From NCBI GenBank assembly GCA_963575745.1, contig CAUYUJ010014622.1, positions 103,830 to 167,829 of the forward strand: a DNA stretch of 64,000 nt, read 5' to 3'. Below are positions 19,258-30,935 of this stretch, piece after piece. The notes below the pieces were generated by a model. That model was not told the DNA's origin. It searched no databases and was given only the letters and a program-made list of their open reading frames with translations. The position numbers and the translations under genes are program-made. Source of the DNA: Prorocentrum cordatum. Lineage: Eukaryota; Sar; Dinophyceae; Prorocentrales; Prorocentraceae. Numbering within the stretch: the first letter of the stretch is position 1; each line of letters opens with the position of its first letter.

Positions 19258-20880
19258 AGGAAACGAAGCCTTGTAAATAGTACGGTTTCTTGATACCCTC
19301 CTCGCTCTGGCGGGGCCCCGCTGGAAGGGGGGAGGGCTACGAAACCTGGTAAAGAGTAATGCTTTCCGCGACCCTCCTCGTTCAAGCGCGGCCTCTCTGG
19401 AGGAGTGGAGGGGGGACACGAAACCGTGTAAACTGCATTGTTTTACGATACCCTCCTGGAGGAGGAGGAGGAGGATGAGGAGAAGGAAGAGGATAAGATG
19501 GATGATGGTGAAGAGCAGCAGCAGTATCATCGTCATCATCATCAGTATCATCATCATCATCATAATCATCATCATTATCCTCATCATCATCTTGATCATC
19601 ATCGTCAGCATCATCGGCATCATCATAACCATCATCATATTCAGCATCATCATCATCGTCAGCGTCATCGTCATCATTATCATCATCGTCATCGCCATCA
19701 TCGCCATCATCATTATCATCATCATCATCGTCATCATCACCACCATCACCGTCACCGTCCTTGGCATCATCATCGCCCGCATCATCGTGGACGTCATCAT
19801 CATCAGCATCATCGTCGTCATCATCATCAACAGCACCAGCAACGTCAGCATCAGCAGCAGCATCGTGATCATCACCAGCATCTGCATCATCATCCTCGTC
19901 GTCGTCGTTGTCAGCATCGTCATCATCGTCATCATCATCATCATCATCAGCATCATCATCATATTCGCCGATATCGCCATCGCCATCGTCCATCACCATT
20001 ATCGCCATCGTCATCGTCATCGTGAACAGCAGCATAACCATCGTCATCACCATCATCATGATGAAGCCTTCCTCATCGCAGAACTCCCCTCCTCACCCTC
20101 CTCAGTGGGAGGAGTAGGACGTCAGATGAATAGGTAATGTTCTTCCCTCCTCCTCACCCATGTCAGTGGGAGGGGCACGAAACCAGGTAAATAGTATAGG
20201 TTTCCGATACCCTCCTCGCTCAGACGGGGCCCTCTGGAGGGGTGGAAGGGGCATGAAACCATGTAAATAGCATAGGTTTCCAATACCTTCCTCGCTCAGG
20301 CGGGGCCTCCCTGGAGGGGTGGGAGGGGCACGAAACTGGGTTTCCGATACCCTCCTTGCTCAGGCGGGGCCTCCCTGGAGAGGTGGGAAGGGCACGAAAC
20401 CATGTAAATAGTATTGGTTTCCGATACCCTCCTCGCTCAGGCGGGGCCTCCCTGGAGGGATGGGAGGGGCACGAAACCATGTAATTAAGATGGGTGTCCG
20501 ATACCCTCCTCGGTCAGGCGGGGCCTCCCTGGAAGGGGTGGGAGGAGCACGAAACCATGTAAATAGTATGGGTTTCCGATACCCTCCTCGCTCAGGCGGG
20601 GCCCCCCTGGAGGGGTGGAAAGGGGCACGAAACCATGTGCATAGTACGGGTTTCCGATACCCTCCTCGGTCAGGCGGGGCCTCCCTGGAGGAGAGGGAGG
20701 GAGGGAGGGGCACGAAACCATGTAAATAGTATGGGTTTCCGATACCCTCCTCGCTCAGGCTGGGCCTCCCTGGAGGGGTGGGAGGGGCACGAAACCATGT
20801 AAATAGTATGGGTTTCCGATACCCTCCTCGCTCAGGCGGGGCCCCCCTGGAGGAGTGGGATGGGAGGCGGGAGGCGGGAG
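19258..20880. repeat. 76-78-bp tandem repeat array, split by a CAT tract
   Basis: Units begin near 19258, 19337, 19418, then 20170, 20251, 20328, 20394, 20470, 20548, 20626, 20711 and 20787. The core is GGCACGAAACCATGTAAATA, then GGGTTTCCGATACCCTCCTC, then GCTCAGGCGGGGCCTCCCTGG. GGCCTCCCTGGAGGGG forms a local palindrome. The array is interrupted at 19515-20065 by a CAT microsatellite. Apparent coding frames are repeat artefacts. Confidence 0.9.
19515..20065. repeat. (CAT)n degenerate microsatellite
   Basis: About 550 bases of CAT/ATC triplets with CGT, CAG and ACC variants. It produces false poly-His, poly-Ile, poly-Met and poly-Asp frames. Confidence 0.95.
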
Positions 20881-20892
20881 GGAGAAGGAGAG

Positions 20893-20940
20893 GATGTTCT
20901 GGGAAAACAAGAACCCCACTCAGGATGTGGGGAAAAACAT
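20893..20940. repeat. array-end tail (shared with 11575)
   Basis: GGGAAAACAAGAACCCCAC followed by CAGGATGTGGGGAAAAA. It parallels the tail that follows the 90-bp satellite. Confidence 0.5.
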
Positions 20941-21179
20941 GTTTCAGCGCAGCATCCAGTCGCAGACTCTGGCGTCTACCCGCGGTGTCTACCCGCTGGG
21001 GTAGAGCTACTTGCCGCTAAATGCTCTGAGTGAGCGTCAGGAGGAGGTGGGAGGGAGAGAAACGACCTGCGATGCACTTGTTTTGCATTTTTAGGGTAGT
21101 TGTGTTAGCGTTTTCTGTCCATCGTTGTGGAACGCCCTTTTTGTTGGTTGAGTTCTTATTCTTCAAGAGTAAGTAAGTA

Positions 21180-22690
21180 TTGTTGATCCCCCTCACCAGT
21201 GCACATTGTGTTTTTCAATTGAAGTGCCCCCTCGGGGCTCGCACCCTGTTTTTTTTAGCAGGGAAAGTCGTCGTGGTCTAACTGCGTTGTTGGCCCCGAA
21301 CTACAGCAACGGCTCCCGCCTGTTATTCCAAAATCGAGCTCTCGCGCAGGATGTCCTCACAACTGTTTCAGGAATCTCGCTCTCGCGTGGGACTTCTCGC
21401 AATGATTCAGACGCCGCCCCATCGACACTAAGGAATCACGCTCTCGCTTTGGCCTTTATCACGATTTACTTGAGAATCGCGCTATCGCTCGAGACTTCCT
21501 CGCGAATCATGCAGGACTCACGCTTCACCAACCCGCCTTCTCGACCTGGCCGCTTGGGCCCGCCGTCCCGGCCCGCCCGCGAGGGTCTGCCCGCCCCATC
21601 TGCCCGTCTGGTTCTGCCACGTGTTTTCTGCCCCTAGCCTCTCTCATGCTAATGTATATTGTGCTCCATCCTTTGCTCTCCCCCTTCCATCCGTCCTCTC
21701 CTCCGCTGTTTTCGGGGCTGTACTACATGCACGTGGCAGGTAAGGAGGATATACCCCCAAGGGGGTTGGATCGAAGACGAAGAGGGTGGGTACCGAGGGT
21801 TCGGGATATACGTGTTGAGTGGCACGCGAGCAGATAGGAGTGAACAGTCCTAAAATGATTGTTGTTGCTGCTGCTGCCGCTAGTGTTGCTGCTGTTGTTG
21901 CTGAATTATCTTTTCTACAGAATAGTTCTTGTTGGTCCCCCCTCTCTAGTAACCCTTGTATTTGTCCTATGCAAATGCTTCATCCACGGCTCGCACCTTG
22001 TTTTTTGTTACCCAGGAAAGTGAGCTGTCAGCAAACAATGCCTTTGGTCCCTGGTTTACGACAACAGCGGCTCCTGCTTGGTATTCCCTCACCAGTTATT
22101 CCCAAATCGCGCTCTCGCGCGGGACTTCTTCACAATTCATGCAGGAGTCGCGCTCTCGCGTGGGACTTCCTCGCAATTGATTCAGACGCCGCGCCCTCGA
22201 CACTCAGGAGTCACGGTTTCGCTGTGGATTGTCTCGTGATTTATTTTGGAATCGCGCTATCGGTCGAGACTTTCTCGCAAGTCATGCTGGACGTACGCTT
22301 CAGCAACCTGCCTGCCACCCATCCCTTCCTTCCATCGGTGTTCTCCTTCCCTACCTTACGGGCTGCGCTACATGCATGTGGTAGGTAAGGAATAGATGCC
22401 GCTAGTGGGAGCACGATCGAAGACGAAGAGAACGGGTTACTGTGGGTTTGGGATATACGTGTTGATTGGCATTGGAGCGGATAGGGATGAACAGTCTCAA
22501 CATGATAGTCGTACTTCCACTTCTAAAGGATAAGTAGTGTTGATCTCCCCTCTTCGGTAACCATTGCACTATTCAATTAAAGTGCTTCTCCTGGGGCTCG
22601 CACCCCTGTCTTTGACAAGGGAAAGTGAGTTGTCAGCAAGCTGTGCCCCTGGCCCTCGGTTTACAACAACAACAAAAACCACAACACACA
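21180..22690. repeat. three 600-750-bp degenerate tandem units
   Basis: Unit starts near 21207, 21952 and 22558 share a GGGCTCGCACCC-like stretch, GGGAAAGTGAGCTGTCAGCA and ACAACAGCGGCTCC. Units also share CGCGCTCTCGCGCGGGACTTC and, at 21728-21857 and 22370-22505, a GGTAAGGA...GATCGAAGACGAAGAG...GGGATATACGTGTTGA module. No open frame is conserved between units. Confidence 0.7.
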
Positions 22691-22830
22691 TTTTAAGACT
22701 GTTCGCTCTTATCTGCCCGAGTGTCATTCAACGCGTATGTCCCGAACCGTCGATACCCGCCCTCTTCGTTTTCGATCGTACCCCTCTTGGGGTGTATATC
22801 TTCCTTCCCTGCGTGTCGGGCCCTGGCAAG
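22690..22830 (-). repeat. inverted copy of the ATACGTGTTGA module
   Basis: The reverse complement matches 21728-21857 (GGATATACACCCCAAGAGGG, ATCGAAAACGAAGAGGGCGG, GGACATACGCGTTGA). With the plus-strand copies this gives the region a foldback arrangement. Confidence 0.65.
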
Positions 22831-24120
22831 AGGTGGGGCGACCGCGGACCGTTGGCTTGGCCAGCGGCAGCGCTGATCGGGGGCAGCGGGGGGGCGCACT
22901 CGGAGCGCCCGGCTCGTCGCTCTGTCGGGGCCTCCCGTCCAGCGCTCTGTCCGGGCCGCGTGCCTGCAAGGGCCTGGCCAGATGCCTCTGCCCACGGCGC
23001 AGTTTTTTGGTCCAAGGTTGCGGATGCCTCTGCCCACGGTGTTTCGCGCCTTCACAGTTTAATGACGTAGGTGGATGCCTCTGCCCACGACGTCACACGC
23101 CTCCCCAGTATGCTGCCAACGTGAGCCGAGTCGTTGAACTGATCTCCTCCACTGGACCACCAGGATGATGATTGAGGACATGAGGATGCATGTGTCGTGC
23201 ACTCGCATGGGGTCGGTGCGTAACGCTTCGGCACCATTTGTCAGAGTGGTCGCCGTGCCATCGGGGCAATTGCTGCGGCATGTGCAAAATATATCCAACT
23301 ACCTCCGCACGCGGTGGATCTCTGGCCCCGCGTTTTTGTGTGCATCTCCAGCAGGTGCTGCTCTCACGTGAGGGTCTTGACCCGCTGACGTGCGCAGCTA
23401 GTTTCAACCATGTCTTGCATCAAGAACTCGCGCCCGAGCAGCGTTGTCGCGTTGCTGCCTGCTTACACTTGGTACTCTCCTAGAGCTAATTGGCTCCAAG
23501 GGATCCGCGGCATACTTCTGTATTTAGCGTCATCGCTAGGTCTTCCAGAGTGGCAACCATGCCATCGGGACAACGGCAACGACAGTTGTACGGAAAATGC
23601 AGTGGCACTCCGCATGTGCATCTCGTGATTAGTTTGAGGCTGCAGCCTCTAGCGCCTAGCCCACTGGGCCATTGGCGCATTTCGCATGTCTTCATGCTGG
23701 CGCGATCCTATTACCCTGCTCTGCTTCTTCGCGCGGCTGCGCTTGAGCGTCGGGTCGAATGGGAGGCCATCGGACCCCGTTCTTGAGCGACAAGCAGGCT
23801 AGGTGTCATGATCTGTTGCTCGTCCTCTTCACTGTGCCAGACAGCGGCGCAACGGCGCAGCAGAAAGGCAGGGCGCCGAAGTGGAGCGGGTCTTGCATCC
23901 CTCGTTGTCTGCTGCCTCGTTCTTATTACCTCCAGCGAGCTATCGCAACAGCCAGCCAAGCAACTCCGTGCACGGTTGCAAGGCCAGAGCGAGGAGAACC
24001 CATATATCATCCGTAGAAGTGCAATGTATCGTGTCGATACCCGCAGGTTCAACATAGCCTTTCTGACCTGCGGTGGTCCGAGTTGAGTGTCATCGCGGTT
24101 TCTTCAGATTCTTCTGACAT
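22831..24120. other. no gene seen; short repeats
   Basis: GGATGCCTCTGCCCACG occurs three times (about 22981, 23024, 23072). A related pair at about 23240 and 23545 shares CAGAGTGGYMRCCRTGCCAT. Remaining open frames lack recognisable motifs. Confidence 0.45.
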
Positions 24121-24159
24121 GCATAATTCCGTAGTCGCATGTTGAAAAAAAAGACAGCT

Positions 24160-24790
24160 CCAAGATATCCGAAGAGGTTTCCAAGAGGGCCCTAGGCGGC
24201 CCACGAGGGCCCCAAGGCGGTGCCTGAGGCGCCAAAGACGGCCCCAAGAGAGGCCCAAGAAGGGAAACACGAACCGAGAGTCCGAGCTTTCTACCCCGAG
24301 AGGTTCTCGGGAAGTCCCAAGAGGCCCCCAATCGGATCCAAGAGGCCCCCAAGAAGCTCCCAAGAGGGCCGACGAGGTTCCAAGAGATCTCCCAAGGTGG
24401 CCCCAAGAGGCACAACTCATTGTTTTACGATTGGGCTTTCACAGGTTCTAATTTTTTCGGCCTTTCGGCATCCCGATGCTCCAAGACGGCCCAAGAGGCT
24501 TCCAATACCGCTCCTATATAAAGGAAGAGGCCTCCAAGAGGGCCCCAAGACGGCCCGCGAGGGCCCCAAGACGGTGTTTGCGGCGCCCAAGACGGCCCCA
24601 GAGGGCCCCAAGACCAAGAGAGGCCCAAGAAGGGGAAGAACGCGACTAAACAGCAGAGCGTTCCCCCCAAAAGGCCCACAGGAGACCGCAACAGGCCCCC
24701 AAGTGGTCCGACGAGGACCCCAAAAGCTTCCCGAAGGCCCAAAAGGCCCCTAGGAGACGTCCAAGAGGTTTTAAAATAGCCCAAGAGCGC
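24160..24790. repeat. CCAAGACGGCCC/CCAAGAGGCCC repeat block
   Basis: Dense irregular repeats of the class seen at 4215 and 11640, with a short non-repeat island at about 24410-24480. Confidence 0.75.
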
Positions 24791-25091
24791 CCTCGATGCG
24801 TCAAAACTGCTTCCAGGAGGCCCCTGGGAGGCTTCCGGAGCGCCTCAATCTGGCAGCAGGTGGCCTCAAGTCGGGCCTCCACGCAGCCAAGACGGCCAAT
24901 GACGGCTTCAGATTGCAGAACCGATGCCCCCAAGGGACCCTCAGACGCCCCCCAAGAGGCACCCAAGAGGTGCTTCCAACAGCCAGTTGTTTGACGAAGC
25001 ATGCGGAACACCCCAGAAGCTCCTCAGATGCCGTCGCGCGCCTTTGCTTGATAGCGTTGTCCAAGATCGTCCAGCACCCCCCCGGCCCGGG

Positions 25092-25132
25092 CTAGAACCT
25101 GAGCGCGCGCGAAGCGCGCGCGATGGTTCTAG
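25092..25132. repeat. near-perfect GC hairpin
   Basis: CTAGAACC...GCGCGCGC pairs with GCGCGCGC...GGTTCTAG around GAA. It stands directly left of the TA run into which the retrotransposon is inserted. Function is unknown. Confidence 0.8.
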
Positions 25133-25134
25133 AG

Positions 25135-25160
25135 TATATATATATATATATATATATATA
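25135..25160. repeat. (TA)n left flank of retrotransposon
   Basis: A TA dinucleotide run abutting the first terminal repeat. The right flank (32742-32771) is also a TA run, so the target was a TA microsatellite. Confidence 0.9.
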
Positions 25161-25319
25161 TAACATAACACCCTCGGGGTTGGGCGTATGTTTGGACCTC
25201 TTGGGCAAAGCGCCGCCGTCGAGCGAGCAGGTGATATAGTGTTCGCCCGACGGGCCTCGGGAGAGCTCAGGGTGAACACTCCTTCGCTCGATCGTTCCGT
25301 AGGTGTACGGCTCAAGCGG
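25161..25319 (+). repeat. split direct repeat A1
   Basis: 159 bases starting TAACATAACACCCTCGGGG and ending ACGGCTCAAGCGG. By eye it is identical over its full length to A2 at 32265-32423. Confidence 0.95.
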
Positions 25320-25430
25320 TTGCGCCGCAGGTCAGGTCCTGCGGTCTGGAGCTCGAGCGCTTCAGGCACTCTGACCGTACACCTTTCCGCGCCCCCTGGG
25401 CCCGACCAGTGCTCGTCCGAGCGGCTGCCG

Positions 25431-27271
25431 ATGGCGGACGACCGCTCGACAGTGCTGACGCCGGGCGAGTGCTTCCGACATCCCGTCTTGCATGATGACG
25501 GGTCCGACGCGGGCTCTGTTCTTGGCGTGGTGCGCAGAGTGACGTCGGACAACCCAGGGGGCACCGCCTACGAGGTGGAGTACTTTGCTGCTGGTGACCA
25601 ATATCTGTCATGGTGGCTTAATTCACGCATTGCGAAGCGAGAGAAGATGATCTTACACGTGTGCCGTGGGCCAGTCTCGCGATGTCGCTACACGGCACCG
25701 CGGGCGGGGTGCCAGGTGCTCCACACCAGAGCGCCCCAGAGGCTCACGGCCGCTCAGGCAGCCGAGCGGCACATGGCAGTGCTCCAGCACGATGAGGATT
25801 GCCCTGAGCTGCCGGCTGATGTCGCTCAGGCCGCCTTAGATGAGGCTGCGGCCGCTGAGGAGGAAGAGGAGCCGCCGCCGAGTCGCGCCGCTATCGCTGG
25901 CCCGGCCAGGAAACGCCCCGCCGGCGTAGGCAAGGCTGGGGGCGACCTGGCGACGAGGAGGCCGACGAGGAGGCCGACGAGGCGGACGCGGAGGCCTTTG
26001 CTGAGTTCGACAGGGAGCTCGCAGCGCTTTCAGGCAAGTCCAAAGGCGCGAAGGGCTCGGCGAAGGACTGCTACCTGGAGCGTCTCAAGAAGTTGCGGGA
26101 GAAGCTCGCGACAGTGCGCGGCCCGGAGGCCGCTGCAGGCGGGGCCGCGGCCGCCGCACCCAACAAGAGGGCCAAGCTCGGCGAGGTGGTCCAGGCGAGG
26201 ATGACTGGACAGGCGCCGAGTGCTGCCGCTGCTGGTCCAGCAGATGGCGGTCGTGCTCGCGGCTCAGGCGAGCGGGCAGTACTGAAGACGCTCGCCGAGT
26301 ACCTGAGTCGGAAGGGCGACGACGACGACGGCCTGTTTGACAGCGATGATGATCGCGTCCCTGGCGGGCGCCCCGTGGCGGCCCGCCGCCTGGCGCACAA
26401 GAAGATAGCGGAGAAGCATCCAGGGCGCCTCTCGGAGAGGGAGATGGAGAACATGGCGCAGTTTCTGGACCATGATGATGCTGGAGGTGTGACCAAGCAT
26501 AGCCCCGTGGCGCTCAAGTTCTTGCTCCGGGTGCTGAAGCCTGCGCACCCCATTCGTGAGATTGGTGCGGACCGGTACCGCGAGCTGCGGACGCTCGCGG
26601 AGAGTGCGGACCTCATAGTCTCGGGCAAGCCCACTCACGCCCTGGATTTCATCTTCTGCAGGATCAAGGCTATCCAAGAGACCATACGGGATGGCCATTC
26701 GAGGACGGCGAAGTGGTTCGAGCTCATCCCCCCCGACAGTGGTGGATTGAGCCTCTCAGTTGAGGACGAGGAGCTCGTCGCGGGCATCGAGGCCGCCGAG
26801 GTGCGCATGGCCCAGCTGCTCGGGCGCCTCGGGGGCCGCGGCTAGGGGTCTGGCCGGGGCGGCGGCGAGAGCTTGGCCGACTGCCCTGCAGGCCCGAGCC
26901 GTGGTGGAAGCCCGGACAGCAGAGCGTTGCCGATCACCAACATCGGCACTGCCGCGGACGCCGCAGAATTGCGCAGCCGCTTGGGAGTGCAGCCGCCCAG
27001 GGGTCGTGCTCCTGCCCTGGAGGCGGGCCGCGCCGCTCCCCCGTCGGGGGGCGGCTTGCCCGCGCTGACAGACCGCCCGGGCCCCCAGGCGGCGCGCGGG
27101 AAGCCCCTGTCAGCGCGGGCGGCGGCGCGCGCGAAGACTCCGCGTGCCGAGGGGGAGTCCAGGCGGCAGTTGAAGAAGAGGATCGCGTCGCAGTTCTTCA
27201 AGCGCGGGGTGTCGGCCAAGAAAGCGGCGAAGCCGAGCGAGCCGCAGAGGCGGGTCGCGCTGGAGTATTGA
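25431..27271 (+). pseudogene. gag-like ORF of the DIRS/PAT element
   Basis: The ATG at 25431 opens MADDRSTVLTPGECFRH, with an N-terminal region resembling a chromatin-reader or PWWP-like fold only loosely (VEYFAAGDQYLSWW). The frame slips near 25950 into an acidic stretch (DEEADEEADEADAEAF) and continues through KDCYLERLKKLREKL and an Asp-rich segment to TAG 26843-26845. The same frame then continues with a Gly/Arg/Pro-rich part and a basic end (RRQLKKRIASQFFKRG) to 27271. Position and composition suggest a nucleic-acid-binding gag protein; no CCHC knuckle is seen. Whether the TAG is the natural end is unclear. Confidence 0.6.
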
Positions 27272-30200
27272 ACGCGATGAGCGGCGCGGTCATCGGCAGC
27301 GAGGTGGCCGCGCTGACGCTGGGCCAGTGGAAGGCGGACATCGCTTCGCGCATGCGCCGCAGCGGCCCAAGCCGAATGACAATGCTGGAGATCGGCTTCG
27401 GGATCCTCACCAGTGTTAGGAGAATGCCAAGTTGCATTGGAGATTTCGCTGGAAGGTTCCCTGTGGGCGTCGCGCCATAATCGCTGGAGGCCGGTGTCGG
27501 GCGCGATGTGATGCCCCTGCCAGTAAGGGAGCCGGCAACCTTTATCGCCTGGGAACGTGATCCGAAGAGAAGAGGAGTGTTGGACGGTGAGGGATCCCCC
27601 GTGGATGTCACGAAGTGGCCAGCTGCTCTAAAGAAGGAGGCCCAAGCCATGGCGGTCGAGGTGTGGACCTTCCTGAGCGTGCTGGGCCTGAACAACTACC
27701 TTTACCTTGGCCACCTGAGCAAGGACCGCTGGGAAGCGGCCGGGCGCCTTCCTGAGGTGCAGGCCGCCAGCCTACGTGTGATCGGTGAGACGGTCGAGTG
27801 GCACGTGGGCCACGCGTTGGCGGCGGTGGACATCCCGTTCTGGCCTCAGGAAATGAAGAAGACGAAGTCGAGCTACGACCTGGAGGAGGACTGTCGGGCG
27901 CTCCCTCTGAAGTTCGGCGAGCTTGAGCCCGGCCTTCCCATAGCCGAAGATATCGGCCGCCTGGACGTGCTGGACTATGCGGGGCCAGAGCTCAAGGAGG
28001 TGCTCACTAAACCCGAGATGTCGCTCTTGCCGGAGGCCGAGTGGCCCGAGTCGCCCCCGAAGGCAAAGGTCAACGTCGAGAAGCTGGAGGACTGGTGGGC
28101 CATCGCTGCCAAGCTGGTGGAGCGTGGATTGCTGGCCCCATATACCAGCTGAGCGCATCTTTGTGGCCCGCGGCCGTCGCGCCACGAACGGTTTGTTTGA
28201 TGCGACGAAGTCGGGGCCCCCAGCTGAGGGAGAGGCCAGAGTGACGCGATTGATTTTCAACATGGTCCCGACGAATACGTACCTTCGACCGTTGGCGGGG
28301 GGCCCAGTGACTCTGGTACCCTCGCTGGCGCGGGTAAGCATCTCCCTTGGCCCCGAGGAGGTGCTGCTCTGGAGTGGGGGCGACCAGAAGGGAGCTTTCT
28401 TCATGTACCGCATCCCTGCGCCGCGGCTGGGCTACATGGCGATTTGCACCCCAATCCCCGGCCATGTTCCTGGCGTGAAGGCCAAGGAGGTGCGGCTGGC
28501 CATGACGGTGCTGCCCATGGGCTGGGTGTACAGCGTCCCCATTTTCCAGAGCGTCCACCGGCGGGTTGCGCTTCTGGGTCGCCCTGCTGGCGCCGCCCTT
28601 CCAGCTGACCTGGAGTGGCGGCGCGACCGTCCTATCCCCGCCGCTGCAGCTGCTCCCCTGTCTCGTGATGGCCCTCGCGAGTGGTGGAGTGTGTACATCG
28701 ACGACTTCGATAAATGCGAGACGGCTGGATGCAAGGAGGCGCTCGCGAAGGTGGGCACTCCTGGCCGCCTGCAGGCCCAGATGAGGGGGAGCTACCAGCG
28801 GAATGCAATCCCCATCACCGTGGACAAAGCCAACCAGAGGCAGCTCTTGGTCACGCGGATGGGTGTAGAGGTGGACGGGATCTCAGGCAGGGCCGCCAAC
28901 AATCGGATAAAGAACGTGCAGCTGTACAGCCTTGCCATGTGGCTCCTGACGACAGAGAACCCCCTCGGGAACCAGCTCCTGGTTCTCATGGGACGCTGGG
29001 TGAGGGCGCTAGAGTTTCGACGTCCTCTCTTCGGGGTGTTCAACTCGGTGTGGGAGCAGATTGGCTCGGGCCGTACTGTGTTGACCAGAGCCAGCCTGGA
29101 CGAGCTGATGCACAGCTGCCTGCTGATGCCCCTCGCCTCCACCAACCTGAGGGCCGCTACCACGGGCATCGCCTCGTGCTCTGACGCCAGCGAAGACGGT
29201 GCAGGTATGTGCACGGCCGTGGGGCTCGCAGAGGGGGCCGCGAAGTTCCTGGCATCTCTCGGGGGCCCTGAGACCTGGGGCCATCGCATTGCCAGCTACA
29301 CCGGCTCGTGCACGATCGAGCCGACCAGGATCGCCCCAGGGGCTCCGCCGCGCGTCCTGTTGGTGAGCTTGTTTGAGGGCATCGGCGGTGCTGCTGTGTC
29401 GCTGGTGCGCGCTGGTTTCGACATCGTGGGCTACATGAGCAGCGAGGTCGATAAAGGGGCTCGCCAGGTGCTGAGATCGCGCTGGCCTGGCCTGATCGAG
29501 CTGGGCCCAGTCGAGGAAATTCACGACCGACAGCTTGAGGCTCTGGCCATGTTCCAGGATCGGATTGTCGCCGTGGTCGTTGCGGGAGGCAGCCCTTGCC
29601 AGGACGCGAGCGGTGTGAACGCCGACCGGCAGGGCGCACATGGCGCTCGGAGCGGCCTGTTCAAGCGCATACCCAAGGTGGTGAGCGCACTTGCTCTCGT
29701 CATGAAGGTGCCTGTCCATTGGCTTGTGGAAAATGCACTCTCAATGAGCGCAGAATCCCTCCAGGAGTTCTCCCGCATCCTCCAGACTAGGCCCGTCAGC
29801 GTGTGCAACTCCCTCTTTACCGAGAATAGGACGCCACGATTGTACTGGTTGTCTCGGAGAGAGGCGGCCCTCAAGCTCCCCGGGGTGCACGTGGAGCCCA
29901 AGGCCAACTACGACCTCATCAGGGCGCTCCAGGTCCCGAAGGCTCCTGCAAGCTCTTAGGTTGCCTCAGGGTGCTCCAGGGCCTCGGACAAGGGCCCAGT
30001 CTGCACGTTTCTCCAGCGGCGGGAGAAGACTGCCCCGTACAAGCCTGCAGGTTTATCGACAGCAAGCCCAGAGGCCATCCAGAGGTGGACCCAGGACCTG
30101 CACGCGCACCCTCCGTACCAGTACGAGCTAGTTCACATGATTCGGGACTCCAAGGGGGACTTGAGGCCTTTGTGTGACACGGAGAAGGAGGTTGCCCATG

Positions 30201-30935
30201 GGATTCCCTCGCCACTACTCGTCGTCCGTAGCCAGCTCGGGCTTCAGCCGTGGCAGCGTTGAGAACGATCGCTGCAGCCTCTTGGGGAACGCGTTCGCCT
30301 GCTGCGTCGTTAGCTGGCTGTTCCTCGGTCTGAAGTGCCAGTTGGGCTGGCCCGTCAGGGCGACCGACCTCGAGGGGGTCACGAGCGAGTTGGAGGTAAA
30401 GGACTTACTCGACGAGTCGGTGGAGTTCTCGAAGGACCCCATCAAGGAAACCTCCATCGGCCGCAAGCTGGTCGAGATTTTCTGGACGATTGCCGAGAAG
30501 TCGGGGAGTGACATCCGCCTCGACCTCGGCGTGCCTTTCCGCCCCAAGGCGTGGCCGCGATCCTCGATTGACCCAGCGCTGTGGCGCTGGCGGCCGACGC
30601 TGTCCTTCCCGTGGCCGAAGTCGTCGAGGGAGCTGCATATCAACGCGCTCGAGTTGAAGGCGGTGAACGCTTCCTTGCGGCACAGGACTCGCACTACCTC
30701 GTTCAGGAGCGTGAAGGTTCTGCACCTTGTCGATTCCCAAGTTGTGGCCTCGATACTGACCCGCGGCCGCGCGTAATCGGGGAAGCTTCGAGGACTCGCT
30801 CGACAGTACGCTGCTATACTCGTCAGCTCAGACTTGTACGTGGGCGTTGGGTATATCAATACCAAGCTCAACCCAAGTGATCGGCCGTCCAGAGAGTTCT
30901 TGACTAAGAAATGGCGCCGAAAAGGGCCCAAGTGA
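27268..30935 (+). pseudogene. pol: reverse transcriptase - C5 DNA methyltransferase - RNase H
   Basis: The polyprotein frame begins at 27268 (in-frame TAA 27478-27480), shifts near 28145 and then reads RT (28250-28760): TRLIFNMVPTN, QKGAFFMYR, TVLPMGWVYSVPIFQS and the catalytic VYIDDFD. The methyltransferase (about 29335-30340) has motif I LLVSLFEGIGGAAVS, motif IV GGSPCQDASG with the catalytic Cys, motif VI VENAL (usually ENV) and motif VIII RTPRLYW. After an in-frame TAG (29957-29959) come PPYQYELVHMIRD, then, after a shift near 30190, MGFPRHYSS and SLLGNAF (motifs IX/X). RNase H (about 30540-30890) has LHINALELKAV, VLHLVDSQVVASI and, beyond an in-frame TAA (30774-30776), NTKLNPSDRPSREF. 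It would copy element RNA and may methylate the product DNA. Confidence 0.85.

Noticed and set aside
19382-20137. Poly-Asp, poly-His, poly-Ile and poly-Met frames
   Set aside because: They translate a degenerate CAT microsatellite.
30222-30250. TCCGTAGCCAGCTCGGGCTT resembling the leader
   Set aside because: It lies inside the methyltransferase coding frame, matches only the first ten bases well, and is explained by the protein sequence.
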